DNA of 64,000 nt from Microbulbifer aggregans (GCF_020524005.1 NZ_JAIVKK010000013.1:1-64000); one strand, 5' to 3'. Positions 1 to 9,079 are shown, numbered from the stretch's first letter. Program-made: numbers and translations. Notes: generated by a model from the letters alone, not told the origin.

Positions 1-109
1 AATAGAGTTGTGGAACCACCTGATCCCTTGCCGAACTCAGAAGTGAAACGCAACATCGCCGATGGTAGTGTGGGGCTTCCCCATGTGAGAGTAGGTCATC
101 GTCAGGCAT
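1..109 (+). rRNA. rrf: 5S ribosomal RNA, 5'-truncated by the window edge
   Basis: The stretch aligns by eye with the 3' nine tenths of gammaproteobacterial 5S rRNA. It contains the conserved CCGAACTCAGAAGTGAAACG block (33-52) and GCCGATGGTAGTGTGGGG (58-75), and ends GTCAGGCAT. Compared with E. coli 5S about 11 nt are missing at the 5' end, so the window starts inside the gene. It implies that a 16S-23S-5S operon lies immediately upstream on the plus strand. Confidence 0.96.
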
Positions 110-115
110 CTAAAT

Positions 116-151
116 AAAAAAAAGGCCACCCGTTTGGGTGGCCTTTTTTTT
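116..151 (+). terminator. Rho-independent terminator of the rRNA operon
   Basis: An 8-bp GC-rich stem, GGCCACCC (124-131) with GGGTGGCC (136-143), has a GTTT loop, is preceded by an A-tract and followed by eight T residues. It sits a few bases after the 5S 3' end, the normal place for the rrn operon terminator. Confidence 0.95.
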
Positions 152-370
152 ATTTGGGATACGATGAATTACTGCCACTACCTCGCAGCGCAACAGCGCT
201 GCCATGTGAAAGCCCATGCTCCGAAGGAGCAAAGGCTAGGGCGCCGAAGGCGTCGCAACGCGATGGCGAGCACCGCTCGCCACCCACTGTAGGTCATCGT
301 TCTAGCCACTTAGCACCAGGCCCGAACGAACATACGACAGTACGCTCTATTTAGCGCTCTCCTCCAAACA

Positions 371-836
371 CTATCCACAGACCTATTACCGAACTAACCA
401 AGCTACTCGCCTGAAAGCAGCCTCCTACATACAATCCACATAAAGTGTGATTAATTCCGCCGGGGCTGCTCCCCGTGTAACAATCCCCGGGCAGACGAAA
501 AGCGACGCTTTTTTAACCGCTTCACAAACGCTAACTACCACGCCACTCAGGGCTAATATCCCGAACTTATCCCCAGATCTGTCCAATGTTTCTGTGAGTA
601 AACCATCTGTGGATAAATGTAAAAAAGTCCGAAAAATCAGCCTTTAGTACTAACTGCTTGTGGCAGGTTAAATACTCTGGTCGTGAAGACATTATTTTTA
701 TCCACTTCTGAAGATGTACGGCGCTGCCAAAAATACAGGTGTATTTTCGATCACATCAAAAAATCCCAGTAGTCAGTGGTATCCGAAGAAATACCCATAA
801 GTTATCCACAAAGCTATCCATAAAATCTGTGGGTAA
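371..836. promoter_or_regulatory. Cluster of DnaA-box-like 9-mers in a non-coding region
   Basis: The stretch 152-1045 has no convincing gene. Inside it are two perfect DnaA boxes (TTATCCACA): 608-616 on the minus strand and 802-810 on the plus strand. Near matches lie at 371-379 (CTATCCACA), 432-440 (CAATCCACA), 567-575 (TTATCCCCA), 698-706 (TTATCCACT), 814-822 (CTATCCATA) and 828-836 (TGTGGGTAA). The last three sites plus the perfect box fall within 140 bp. This could be a DnaA-titrating or DnaA-regulated site, or part of an origin. No dnaA, gidA/mnmG or rpmH is next to it, so an oriC call is not supported. DnaA binding is inferred from the motif only. Confidence 0.45.
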
Positions 837-939
837 GAGTAAGGATCCACTCTGGAGTGGTATAGGGAGAAGGCTTGACCGATGGGCGTATGAGGTGAAA
901 GCTTCCCTGTAAAGCTAGTGGAATCGGGGTGCACTCATA

Positions 940-954
940 ATCTATCAGATAGAT
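940..954. promoter_or_regulatory. Perfect palindrome upstream of fpr, candidate operator
   Basis: The 15-mer ATCTATCAGATAGAT is a perfect 7-1-7 palindrome about 90 bp upstream of the fpr start. Its length and T-N11-A shape fit a dimeric regulator site of LysR type, and fpr genes in pseudomonads are controlled by LysR-type FinR or by SoxR. The identity of the regulator here is a guess. Confidence 0.35.
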
Positions 955-1045
955 AAGCAATATCTAAATATCCCGTTTTCCCAATACTTAATGTGAGGCT
1001 AAAATTCTTCCACCAAATAGGTTGGGAATAAGCGGTTCTATTGTT

Positions 1046-1822
1046 ATGTCGAATTTAAATAAAGAGACAGTGTTGGAAGTACACCATTGGAACGACACTC
1101 TGTTTAGTTTCAAGACCAGCCGCGACCCGGGTTTCCGCTTTGAAAATGGCCATTTTACAATGATTGGTCTGGAACAGGAGGGTGGTCGTCCGTTGCTGCG
1201 CGCCTACTCCATTGCCAGTGCGAACTACGAAGATGAGCTGGAATTTTTCAGCATCAAAGTTCCGGACGGTCCGCTGACATCCCAGCTGCAAAAGATAAAG
1301 CCGGGTGACGAAATTTTTGTCAGCCGTAAACCGACCGGCACGCTCGTGGCTGATCACCTGTTGCCTGGCAAGCGTCTGTGGTTACTTTCCACGGGTACCG
1401 GGCTTGCGCCGTTCATGAGTATTATCAAGGATCCCACGGTATATGAGCGTTTTGACCAGGTGATTCTGACCCACGGTGTCCGATTCAAGTCAGAACTGGC
1501 CTACCAGGAATACATAGAGAAAGAGCTACCGGAACATGAGTACTTTGGGGAGATGGTCAGGGAGGGGCTGCTGTACTATCCAACCGTCACCCGCGAACCC
1601 TACCGCAACAATGGCCGTCTGACTGACTTAATGTTGTCCGGCAAGATCTTCAGCGACCTGGAATTGCCTCAGCCAAATGTCGAAGAAGACCGGTTTATGC
1701 TGTGTGGCTCACCAGCCATGCTGAAAGATCTAACCAAAATTCTGGATGAGTGGGGCTTTAAAGAAACGCGTGCCGGCGTACCCCATGAATACGTGATCGA
1801 GCGTGCTTTCGTGGAAAAGTAG
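1046..1822 (+). CDS. fpr: Ferredoxin--NADP(+) reductase
   Basis: A 258-aa cytoplasmic flavoprotein of the bacterial subclass of plant-type FNRs. It moves electrons between NADPH and ferredoxin or flavodoxin, usually for oxidative-stress defence and Fe-S or biosynthetic enzymes. The N-terminal FAD domain carries the RAYS motif (residues 52-55). The NADP domain carries GTGLAPFMSI near residue 115 and a CGSPAM stretch. The protein ends FVEK, as in Fpr of Pseudomonas and Azotobacter. An in-frame TTG at 1022 would add eight residues, but ATG 1046 gives the family start MSNLNKETVL. It stands alone between a non-coding region with a palindrome and an inverted-repeat element. Family assignment is secure; regulation is unknown. 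Confidence 0.94.
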   Translation: MSNLNKETVLEVHHWNDTLFSFKTSRDPGFRFENGHFTMIGLEQEGGRPLLRAYSIASANYEDELEFFSIKVPDGPLTSQLQKIKPGDEIFVSRKPTGTLVADHLLPGKRLWLLSTGTGLAPFMSIIKDPTVYERFDQVILTHGVRFKSELAYQEYIEKELPEHEYFGEMVREGLLYYPTVTREPYRNNGRLTDLMLSGKIFSDLELPQPNVEEDRFMLCGSPAMLKDLTKILDEWGFKETRAGVPHEYVIERAFVEK

Positions 1823-1891
1823 TTGCGAGAAACGCCGATACAGATTCCGCGGCGTATCACTCCTGCGACCGGTTGCCCAGCTACGGCAACT

Positions 1892-1997
1892 GATAACAGG
1901 GTATTGGAGTCGGTGCTTGAAGGGTTGTGCGACGGATTGCGCATGGAAAGAAAGTGATTTCTCGAATTTGAAGTATCGACTCCAATACCCTGTTATC
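1892..1997. repeat. 106-bp element bounded by 21-bp perfect inverted repeats
   Basis: GATAACAGGGTATTGGAGTC plus G (1892-1912) is repeated exactly in inverted orientation at 1977-1997, with 64 bp between the arms. It follows fpr and precedes its terminator. Size and layout recall a REPIN or a small MITE, but the arms have no internal hairpin and no target-site duplication was seen. The core GATAACAGGGTA coincides with part of the I-SceI site, probably by chance. Confidence 0.75.
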
Positions 1998-2018
1998 TGA
2001 GCCTCCAGTTTTGTTGCG

Positions 2019-2043
2019 AAAACCACCTAGCGGTGGTTTTTTT
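2019..2043 (+). terminator. Rho-independent terminator after fpr
   Basis: AAAACCACC (2019-2027) pairs with GGTGGTTTT (2032-2040) around a TAGC loop and runs into further T residues. It would end fpr transcripts after the inverted-repeat element. Confidence 0.85.
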
Positions 2044-2279
2044 ATGTCTGTACAAAATTCAAACATGGATCAGCATTGTAATCAGCGGTAATTGACCAGG
2101 TATGTTTGTACTGTGTAATTTGTAGGTTTAGTCACCCGCCAGCCCGTTGAGAGACTCGAGAGTCATAATAAAAACATGCACGCAGCATTACACCCGCAAG
2201 GTTTCCGCCAGTTCGGGCCTATCCCACGAACCGGGGAAAAGCCCCTTCGCGCATTCTGTTTATCTCAAGGAGCCGAGTG

Positions 2280-2921
2280 ATGATGTTCCTATTGCAAGAT
2301 AGCAACCAGCTGTTTACTGGCGCATTGATACTGATGTTGTTGATCGCGGTGCTTGAGGGCGTTATGACGCTGATCGGTGTTGGTTTGTCAGACTTTCTCG
2401 ACAACCTGTTGCCTGACTTCGACTTGAATACAGACGTACCCGATACCGGACTTAGCGGTGGCCTGACGAAGCTGCTCGGCTGGTTGCGATTTGGCGAGAT
2501 CCCGGCATTGATTCTACTGGTTGCCTTTCTGGTTACCTTCGGTGTTGCTGGCCTGCTGTTCCAGATGTTTGCGGAGGCCTTCTTCGGTAGTTTACTGCCG
2601 TCCGGGTTGATCGCTATTCCAGTATTTTTCGTCACGCTGCCGCTAGTTCGGGTATTGGGCAATATCATGCGAAAATTTGCTGTCGGGGATGAAACGGAAG
2701 CGATCGGTCGCGATACCTTTGTCGGCCGCATGGCAACGATTACGCTGGGCGAGGCAACTACGGGCTCGCCTGCCGAAGCACGTTTTAGCGATGAGTTTGG
2801 TACAACCCATTACGTGATGGTCGAACCGTACGATGAGGGTGAAAAATATTCACAGGGACAGCAGGTAGTACTGGTAGAAGAGTATGGTGCCAGTTTTAGG
2901 GTCATCGCATCCGCATCCTGA
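2280..2921 (+). CDS. yqiJ: YqiJ-like inner-membrane OB-fold protein
   Basis: A 213-aa membrane protein paired with a flotillin, as yqiJ-yqiK are in E. coli. An N-terminal hydrophobic segment (about residues 10-35) and two further segments (about 80-105 and 110-135) precede a soluble C-terminal region, about residues 145-213, of NfeD/OB-fold type. Proteins of this group work with SPFH partners in membrane microdomains; the exact activity is unknown. AAGGAG at 2267-2272 sits 7 bp before ATG 2280, favouring that start over GTG 2277 or ATG 2283. The gene is 31 bp from the flotillin gene and surely co-transcribed with it. Confidence 0.85.
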   Translation: MMFLLQDSNQLFTGALILMLLIAVLEGVMTLIGVGLSDFLDNLLPDFDLNTDVPDTGLSGGLTKLLGWLRFGEIPALILLVAFLVTFGVAGLLFQMFAEAFFGSLLPSGLIAIPVFFVTLPLVRVLGNIMRKFAVGDETEAIGRDTFVGRMATITLGEATTGSPAEARFSDEFGTTHYVMVEPYDEGEKYSQGQQVVLVEEYGASFRVIASAS

Positions 2922-2952
2922 ATATCGATAAAAAGTAACGGAGTAAAAATAA

Positions 2953-4647
2953 GTGATTCAAAATCTATCCAGTATCGCGATTATGGCCGGAGCTGTTCTG
3001 GTTGCACTGATCGCCATAGGCACTATCTTCGCTCGCCTCTATACCCGCGCATCCAAGGAACGCTCTTTCGTTCGCACAGGTATGGGCGGCCAGAAAGTGA
3101 TAATGAATGGCGGTGCGTTGGTGCTTCCGGTTCTGCACGAAATTATTCCAGTCAATATGAACACTTTGCGCCTTGCTGTATCCCGCAAGGAGCACCAGGC
3201 ACTGATTACCAAAGACCGTATGCGTGTAGACGTGTTGGCGGAGTTTTATCTTCGGGTCAAACCGGATAACGACGCCATTGCCAACGCGGCGCAAACACTC
3301 GGTATCCGGACGCTCGATCCCGAAGCGCTCAAGGAAATGATCGAAGGTAAATTTGTCGATGCGCTGCGCTCGGTAGCAGCAGAAATGGAAATGGCCGAAT
3401 TGCACGAGCAGCGCAGCCAGTTCGTTCAGAAAGTTCAGCAGGTGGTTTCTGAAGACTTGCTGAAGAATGGTCTGGAACTCGAGTCCGTGTCCCTGACTGG
3501 CCTCGACCAGACCCACAAGGAGTTCTTCAACCAGGACAACGTATTCGATGCCGAAGGTCTTGCCAGCATGACCCGCTCTATCGAAGCCCGTCGCAAAGAA
3601 GTCAACGATGTTGAACAGGAAACTCGTGTACAGATCGAGACCAAAAACCTGGAGGCAGAGCGCCAGCGTCTGGAGATCGAAAAAGAGAAACGTTACGCGC
3701 ACCTCGAACAGCAGCGAGAACTAGAAAATCGAGAAGCAGCACAGAAAGCAGATATTGCTCGTGAGCAGGCAGCTCAGGAACGCGCTGCACGCCAGGCGGA
3801 AATTGAGGCCGGGCGTGAAGTAGACCAGGCCCGAATTGGCGCAGAACAGGCCACCCGCCTGCTTGAGATTGAAAAAGAAAAACGCCTGCTGGAGCAGGAA
3901 ATCGAACGTGAGAGGGTGCTTGAAGAGCAGCGAATCTCCAAGCAAAAATCGCTCGAAATTGCCGAGCAGGAAAGGGCTATTGCCGTCGCCGAAAAATCCA
4001 AGGAACAGTCTTTGGCCGATCAGCAGGCGAATATCGCACGCGCAGAAGCGGTAAAAGCAGAAGAGCAGGTGCGCACGGCAAAAGATGTTGAAGTTGCCGA
4101 GCGAGACAAACGTATCGAAATCATCGAAGCGCAGAAAGAAGCCGAGCGCCAGGCTACTTCGATCAAAGTGGCCGCTGAAGCAGAAAAAGCAGCTGCTGAA
4201 GATAAAGCCGAAGCGTTGCGGCTGCAGGCTTCTGCCGAAGCGGAAGCAGTGCGTATCAAGGTTGAGGCGGACCGCGAGAAGTACGCTGTGGATGCGGAAG
4301 GCCAGCGCCTGATGAATGAGGCGATGAACAGTCTGAGCGACGCACAAATTGCACTCAAGCGGGTGCTCAGCCTGCATGCGAGCCTGCCGAACATTGTGCG
4401 GGAGAGTGTGCGCCCGCTGGAAAAAATCGAGGGTATGAAGATTATATCCGTTGAAGGTCTGAGCGGCATCGAAGGGCGTGCAAGCGGTGGAATTCTTGGC
4501 GGTGACGGCGATGCCCAGGGGCAGAGCCTGCCGGAAGCACTGGTCGGCAGTGCACTTAAGCACCGTGCGATGGCACCTTTGGTGGATTCCCTGTTGAAAG
4601 AAGCCGGTGTCGGCGAGTTCTCGAAAATAACCGAAGCTGAATCCTGA
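2953..4647 (+). CDS. yqiK: Flotillin-family SPFH protein
   Basis: A 564-aa protein starting with GTG, with an AACGGAG ribosome-binding site about 9 bp upstream. An N-terminal membrane segment (about residues 8-28) is followed by an SPFH/band-7 domain (about 30-200). A very long charged coiled-coil (about 205-455), rich in Glu, Ala, Gln and Arg, comes next, with short heptad-like AEAEK/VEADREK repeats, and then a glycine-containing C-terminal tail. This is the flotillin/YqiK layout and usual length. Flotillins form large oligomers at the inner membrane and scaffold detergent-resistant microdomains. YqiJ upstream is the expected partner. A second, unrelated SPFH protein (slipin) occurs at about 30.4 kb with the rtc genes. 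Confidence 0.92.
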   Translation: MIQNLSSIAIMAGAVLVALIAIGTIFARLYTRASKERSFVRTGMGGQKVIMNGGALVLPVLHEIIPVNMNTLRLAVSRKEHQALITKDRMRVDVLAEFYLRVKPDNDAIANAAQTLGIRTLDPEALKEMIEGKFVDALRSVAAEMEMAELHEQRSQFVQKVQQVVSEDLLKNGLELESVSLTGLDQTHKEFFNQDNVFDAEGLASMTRSIEARRKEVNDVEQETRVQIETKNLEAERQRLEIEKEKRYAHLEQQRELENREAAQKADIAREQAAQERAARQAEIEAGREVDQARIGAEQATRLLEIEKEKRLLEQEIERERVLEEQRISKQKSLEIAEQERAIAVAEKSKEQSLADQQANIARAEAVKAEEQVRTAKDVEVAERDKRIEIIEAQKEAERQATSIKVAAEAEKAAAEDKAEALRLQASAEAEAVRIKVEADREKYAVDAEGQRLMNEAMNSLSDAQIALKRVLSLHASLPNIVRESVRPLEKIEGMKIISVEGLSGIEGRASGGILGGDGDAQGQSLPEALVGSALKHRAMAPLVDSLLKEAGVGEFSKITEAES

Positions 4648-4655
4648 CCGAATTA

Positions 4656-4686
4656 GTTGCCGGGGCGGTAATTGCGCTCCGGCAAC
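4656..4686. terminator. Hairpin between convergent yqiK and halogenase genes
   Basis: A 12-bp stem with one G-T wobble (4656-4667 with 4675-4686) has a 7-nt loop. No T-tract follows on either strand, so it may be a weak bidirectional terminator or an mRNA-stabilising hairpin. Confidence 0.45.
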
Positions 4687-4733
4687 CCTCTGGTTACCGA
4701 CCTTTTTCCACTCGGATTACCGGCTTACAGATC

Positions 4734-6299
4734 TCAAACTGTTGCGTTTAGCGTCGGCGGATTTACCTCCGGTAAATCCATGCTGTGCTTATCAGCGCGA
4801 CAATGCTGCTCAATAAATTGATCGTGAGAGGGCATTGCCTCGGCGCCACTGCGCAGTAACCTGCGCATCTCATGCAGCATACCCATCACTTTTTCTGCGG
4901 GTCTGCCATCAACCACTGGATCATTGCCTTGGGGGATAACACCTTGTCCCATCATCACGGCGAGCCAGCTGGCACGCTTGAACAGATCTTCATCCCGCTC
5001 AAAAATACGGGCACGATTGCGAAACAGCGCCAACCGCTGGGAGAGCGTTTCGGGAATCGGCATATCACGGCAATGCTGCCAGAGCGGTTCCTGGCGACTG
5101 TTTACGTGGTAATGCAGCACCAGAAAGTCCCGGATGTATTCATATTCAGTGGCTGTCTGCTGATTAAACTCGGTGATATCGGCGCTACTGAATTCGTGCC
5201 CGGGGAACAGCATTAGCAGGCGCGAAATACCGGTTTGCACCAGATGAATGGCGGTGGACTCCAACGGTTCCATAAAGCCGGCTGCCAGTCCCAGTGCGAC
5301 GCAGTTGCGGTGCCAGAACGCCTGTCGTCGGCCGGTAGTGAATTTTAGGAGCTTCGGATCCGCAAGCGCCTTGCCCTCCAGGCCCTCGAGTAGTTTTGAC
5401 ACGGCTTCGTCGTCTGACAGGTAGTCACTGCTGTAGACCAGTCCATTGCCGGTACGATGTTGCAGCGGGATATTCCACTGCCAGCCGCCGACATTGGCCG
5501 TGGAGCGTGTATATGGCTTTGTCGAAGCTATGTTTTCGGAGGGCACTGCCACAGCGCGATTGGCCGGCAAGTAGTGGGACCAGTCATGGTAGGGCACATT
5601 TAGCGCGCCGCCGATCAGCAGTCCAGCAAATCCGCTGCAATCAACAAACAGGTCACCGCTGATCGCTTGTCCCGATTCAAGGGTAAGTGCGCGAATAAAG
5701 CCATCGCTTTCACGCAAGGCGACATCTACTACCCGTCCTTCAATTCGTCGCACACCGAGGTTTTCTGCATAGCCCCTTAAATATCGCGCGTACAAGGTCG
5801 CATCGAAGTGGTATGCATACCCGAGGGTGGAGAGTATCGAATTTGGATCCTGGCTTGCGGGCAAAAAGCGATTGCGTTCGGCTGCCAGCGTACAAAGGGA
5901 GTAATCGGACAGCGGTCCGCAGTCAGCCAATTTGCTGCCGCGCAGCCAGTACTGATGAAATGGCACTGAATCAAATTCGCGACCGTATTGGCCGAAGGGG
6001 TGAAAATACCGGCTATCGGCACTGCCCCAACCGCGAAACTCGATACCGAGTTTAAATGTTGCCTGGGTCGCGCGAATGAAATCTACTTCATTAATGCCGA
6101 GCATCTTGTGAAATGCGTGGATGGTGGGGATCGTGGCTTCCCCAACACCCACGGTGCCAATAGCCTCGGATTCAACCAGTGTAATCTCATAGTCACGGGT
6201 GCCGAGCACCCGGGCAAGCGCTGCTGCGGCAGTCCAGCCCGCGGTGCCACCTCCAGCGATGACGATATGACGAATATTGTTACCACGTTGCTCTGCCAT
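4734..6299 (-). CDS. Flavin-dependent tryptophan halogenase-family protein
   Basis: A 521-aa FAD protein of the PrnA/RebH-like family. The nucleotide-binding GGGTAGW motif is at residues 16-22 and the conserved Lys of ATFKLG at residue 83 (Lys79 in PrnA). The family WxWxIP motif is present as WQWNIP, and the LESTAI segment carries the conserved Glu. All halogenation hallmarks are therefore in place, and a partner flavin reductase would be needed. In Cellvibrionales and Caulobacter-type genomes such enzymes repeatedly sit beside TonB-dependent receptors of unknown substrate and not in antibiotic clusters, as here. The physiological substrate is unknown. It lies downstream of the TonB receptor gene, separated by a terminator, so it may be transcribed partly by read-through. 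Confidence 0.88.
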   Translation of the reverse strand: MAEQRGNNIRHIVIAGGGTAGWTAAAALARVLGTRDYEITLVESEAIGTVGVGEATIPTIHAFHKMLGINEVDFIRATQATFKLGIEFRGWGSADSRYFHPFGQYGREFDSVPFHQYWLRGSKLADCGPLSDYSLCTLAAERNRFLPASQDPNSILSTLGYAYHFDATLYARYLRGYAENLGVRRIEGRVVDVALRESDGFIRALTLESGQAISGDLFVDCSGFAGLLIGGALNVPYHDWSHYLPANRAVAVPSENIASTKPYTRSTANVGGWQWNIPLQHRTGNGLVYSSDYLSDDEAVSKLLEGLEGKALADPKLLKFTTGRRQAFWHRNCVALGLAAGFMEPLESTAIHLVQTGISRLLMLFPGHEFSSADITEFNQQTATEYEYIRDFLVLHYHVNSRQEPLWQHCRDMPIPETLSQRLALFRNRARIFERDEDLFKRASWLAVMMGQGVIPQGNDPVVDGRPAEKVMGMLHEMRRLLRSGAEAMPSHDQFIEQHCRADKHSMDLPEVNPPTLNATV

Positions 6300-6358
6300 G
6301 GCCTTATACCTTTCCGTACTGTTCAGTAAGCGGGTCTGAATTGTTGTCCGTCTAAAGC

Positions 6359-6390
6359 AAAAAGGGGTTCAGCCGCGAACGGCTGAACCC
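6359..6390 (-). terminator. Rho-independent terminator after TonB receptor gene
   Basis: A 10-bp perfect stem (6365-6374 with 6381-6390, GGGTTCAGCC/GGCTGAACCC) with a 6-nt loop is followed on the minus strand by CTTTTTGC. It lies between the receptor and the halogenase gene. Confidence 0.85.
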
Positions 6391-6429
6391 AGGTCGTCGA
6401 GGTGACGACAGGACGAGATGAGGCAAAAC

Positions 6430-8784
6430 TCAGAATCGGTAAGCGAAGCGCAGGCCCGCTTCACGCGACGGTGCCCAGGTATATGCGGTGTTTTCTCCGC
6501 CGATGAAAATCTCCTGTTTGATCGCTTCGTTGGTCAGGTTGTTACCATAAAGCTCCGCGGTCCAGTCATCATCGGCGCTGACATAGGTCAGGCTCGCGTC
6601 AAACTTCGCGAAGGCTGGTTGTACATCGAAATCCTTCTCGCCTGGATCCGCAGGCCCGTAAGTGCCAGCCGGGCGGTCGCCGCGGTTTTCGTAGGTCAGG
6701 TAGGTGTCATCCTGGTACACCATGCGCAACCGGGGTGTAAGTACCGCACCGCTCGCCATCGGGAAGTCGTGCTTGTATGCGATGTTCAGGGTCATATCGG
6801 GTGCGTTTGGCAGGGTGTTGCCGGCAAAATCCCAGAGATCGTTGTCGCAGGTGGACCCCGCGCCGCTGCCGAGCGCGCAGTTATTCCAGTTGAGGCCTGC
6901 GTCGCTGTTGAAGTTGGACTCCTGGCCGTTGTACTCATCGTAAGTGGCATCCAGCAGCGAGCCGGTTACGCTGAGCACTCCGTTTTCTGTCACCGCATAG
7001 TTCATGGTGAACTCCAGTCCCTGGATCGTGGCGGAACCGGCATTGGTTTTGGTCAGGCGCGATTCACTGGTCACCGGGTCGATCACCGCAGAGGTTACCT
7101 GCATGTCGGTGTAGTCCATGCGGAACAGGTTGGCATTGAGAGTCATGCGGTTGTCGAACAGGCTCGACTTCACGCCCAGCTCCAGGCTGTTGTTCTCTTC
7201 CGGTTGCTGCACCAGCGCACTGTTACCCGCTATATCCGGGTTTTCATTGGTGTTGGTTGCGCTGGCATTCTGCCCGTCTTGCAGTACGCCGGACTTCCAG
7301 CCGGTGGCGTAAGACAGGTACACCATCACGTCCTCGCTGAAATCTTTCTCCAAACGTGCCAGATACGTGGTGTTGCTCCAGTCGTCCTTCATGTCATTGA
7401 TCTGGCGGTAGTAGCAGCCCTGTCCGCCGTCGGCGACGATATCGCCCTGGCTGTCGAAGTCGATATCAATCGGCTCCGGGCCATGGGCATAGGTACAGTC
7501 GATACTGCGGCCGCCCTGGTCTTGCCGTGAGTCTTCGGTATAACGCAGGCCTAGGGTCGCACGCAGGTCGTCAGCCAGATCGTAAGTTCCCTGGGCATAG
7601 GCGCTGGTGGATTCTGTGGTGCGCTTGGGCTGTTGGAATGATGACAGGGTTACGGCCTGGTCCTGTGGGGTAAAGCCCCAGCTACCGTGCAGCATGTCGA
7701 AGCGGATGTCGTTTTCCTCTTCGAATGCATACAGCCCGGCGGTCCAGCGGAAGCGCTTGTCGTCGCCATTTTTCAGCTGCAATTCGTGCGAGCTGGCTTC
7801 GTGGCCTGACGACACCGTATTGCGAGTATCGCCCTGATACTGGTTGCCGTACATCTGGCTCTGGGACATATCGGTAAAACCGCCGATATAGCTCAGCATC
7901 AGGTTGTCGGCGAAGGTGTAGTCCAGGCGTGTGCGAATCGTATCGGACTCGAGGTCGATATTGCCCGCCGCGGTGGCGTCGTTGACGCGATGATCAAAGT
8001 CTTCGCTGGGCACATCGCCGGTGCCCTGGTTGGCAAAGTATTCGTAGGAAAAAAACCATTCGAGGTTGTCGTTCGGTGTGAACATCGAGCTGGCGCGGAA
8101 GGACGACAGATCCTTGGTGCCGTAATTATCGGCGCCGGAAAATTCGTTTCCTGAGGCAAATTTGGTTTCACCATCCTGCTGGTCGGTAACACCAGCAAAA
8201 CGTAGTGCCCATTGTTCGTTTACCGGGGTATTGAGCATAAAGCGCACTTCACGGCGATTACGCTCGCCGAGGGTTGCGCTGATGTTGCCGGCAAAATCTG
8301 CGCTGGGTTTCGCGGTAACCAGGGAAACCGCACCGGCGGTGGAGTTACGTCCAAACAGGGTGCCCTGTGGACCGCGCAGTACTTCGACACGCTCCATATC
8401 GTACATCAGTGCGGTAGCGCCCTGGGCCCGTGCTGAGAAAATACCGTCGGTATAGAAGGCTACGCCACCATCGCCCGCTTCCGTCTGGTCGATGGTGCCC
8501 TGACCACGAATAAAAATCAGTGGCACACCGTGATCGCCATTGGAGCGAATCTGCAAACTGGGCGCCATACCGCGCAGGTCAAAGATATTCGTTACGTGGT
8601 TTTCAACCAGGGTATTTTCGTCAAAGGCAGAAATCGCCAGTGGCGTATCCTGCAGGTTGGTGGTGCGCTTGGTTGCGGTTACCGTGACTTCTTCAAGTTC
8701 ATAGGCCAGTGCGCCACCAGCCTGGAGGGCGACGGTCGAAGCGATGATCGCCGCCAGTTTATTGTTCCGGAATCCCATGCTCAT
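6430..8784 (-). CDS. TonB-dependent receptor (no STN domain)
   Basis: A 784-aa outer-membrane receptor. A signal peptide of about 27 residues ends ALAYELEEV. A TonB-box-like EEVTVTA leads into a plug domain containing NLQDTP and VEVLRGPQGTLFGRNSTAGA, followed by a 22-strand-type barrel ending RFAYRF with C-terminal Phe. It imports a substrate across the outer membrane using TonB/ExbBD. It closely resembles the other receptor of this locus (10.9-13.6 kb), including the NLQDTP and RNSTAG motifs, but lacks that protein's signalling STN domain. GGAGAG lies 6 bp before ATG 8784. A FecR/sigma pair is encoded upstream and is likely to control it. The ligand is unknown. Confidence 0.93.
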   Translation of the reverse strand: MSMGFRNNKLAAIIASTVALQAGGALAYELEEVTVTATKRTTNLQDTPLAISAFDENTLVENHVTNIFDLRGMAPSLQIRSNGDHGVPLIFIRGQGTIDQTEAGDGGVAFYTDGIFSARAQGATALMYDMERVEVLRGPQGTLFGRNSTAGAVSLVTAKPSADFAGNISATLGERNRREVRFMLNTPVNEQWALRFAGVTDQQDGETKFASGNEFSGADNYGTKDLSSFRASSMFTPNDNLEWFFSYEYFANQGTGDVPSEDFDHRVNDATAAGNIDLESDTIRTRLDYTFADNLMLSYIGGFTDMSQSQMYGNQYQGDTRNTVSSGHEASSHELQLKNGDDKRFRWTAGLYAFEEENDIRFDMLHGSWGFTPQDQAVTLSSFQQPKRTTESTSAYAQGTYDLADDLRATLGLRYTEDSRQDQGGRSIDCTYAHGPEPIDIDFDSQGDIVADGGQGCYYRQINDMKDDWSNTTYLARLEKDFSEDVMVYLSYATGWKSGVLQDGQNASATNTNENPDIAGNSALVQQPEENNSLELGVKSSLFDNRMTLNANLFRMDYTDMQVTSAVIDPVTSESRLTKTNAGSATIQGLEFTMNYAVTENGVLSVTGSLLDATYDEYNGQESNFNSDAGLNWNNCALGSGAGSTCDNDLWDFAGNTLPNAPDMTLNIAYKHDFPMASGAVLTPRLRMVYQDDTYLTYENRGDRPAGTYGPADPGEKDFDVQPAFAKFDASLTYVSADDDWTAELYGNNLTNEAIKQEIFIGGENTAYTWAPSREAGLRFAYRF

Positions 8785-9079
8785 TCTTGCTCTCTCCGTT
8801 TTCGCTTTAATGAGCGCGCTTTTTATCGGTGCCTTATTTGCGCGCGTTCTTGAAACGGATGGCCAATGAGAAACGTCTCCCCCGAGATGAAAATATTTTT
8901 ACGGTTTGGTTGCGGATATTTTATGGGGAGGGTTAATTAGTCTCTATTCGACGTAATAGCTGGGCTTTTCATGCAAAAAATTGCATGTGAATTATCGGGG
9001 CGTGGAGGACGACATGAAAAAATGTAGGTGTGAAAAGTTGATAGCCGATGAGGAGCCGGCCTGGGGCCGGCAAAAAAAA

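Noticed and set aside
371-836. The chromosomal origin oriC
   Set aside because: DnaA boxes are present, but the usual neighbours (dnaA, dnaN, mnmG, rpmH) are absent and there is no clear AT-rich unwinding element.
1892-1912. An I-SceI homing-endonuclease site
   Set aside because: Only the 12-bp core GATAACAGGGTA matches the 18-bp site, and no homing endonuclease or intron is present.
6418-7530. 370-codon plus-strand open frame inside the TonB receptor gene
   Set aside because: Antisense shadow; the minus-strand receptor is complete and the plus-strand protein has no known fold.
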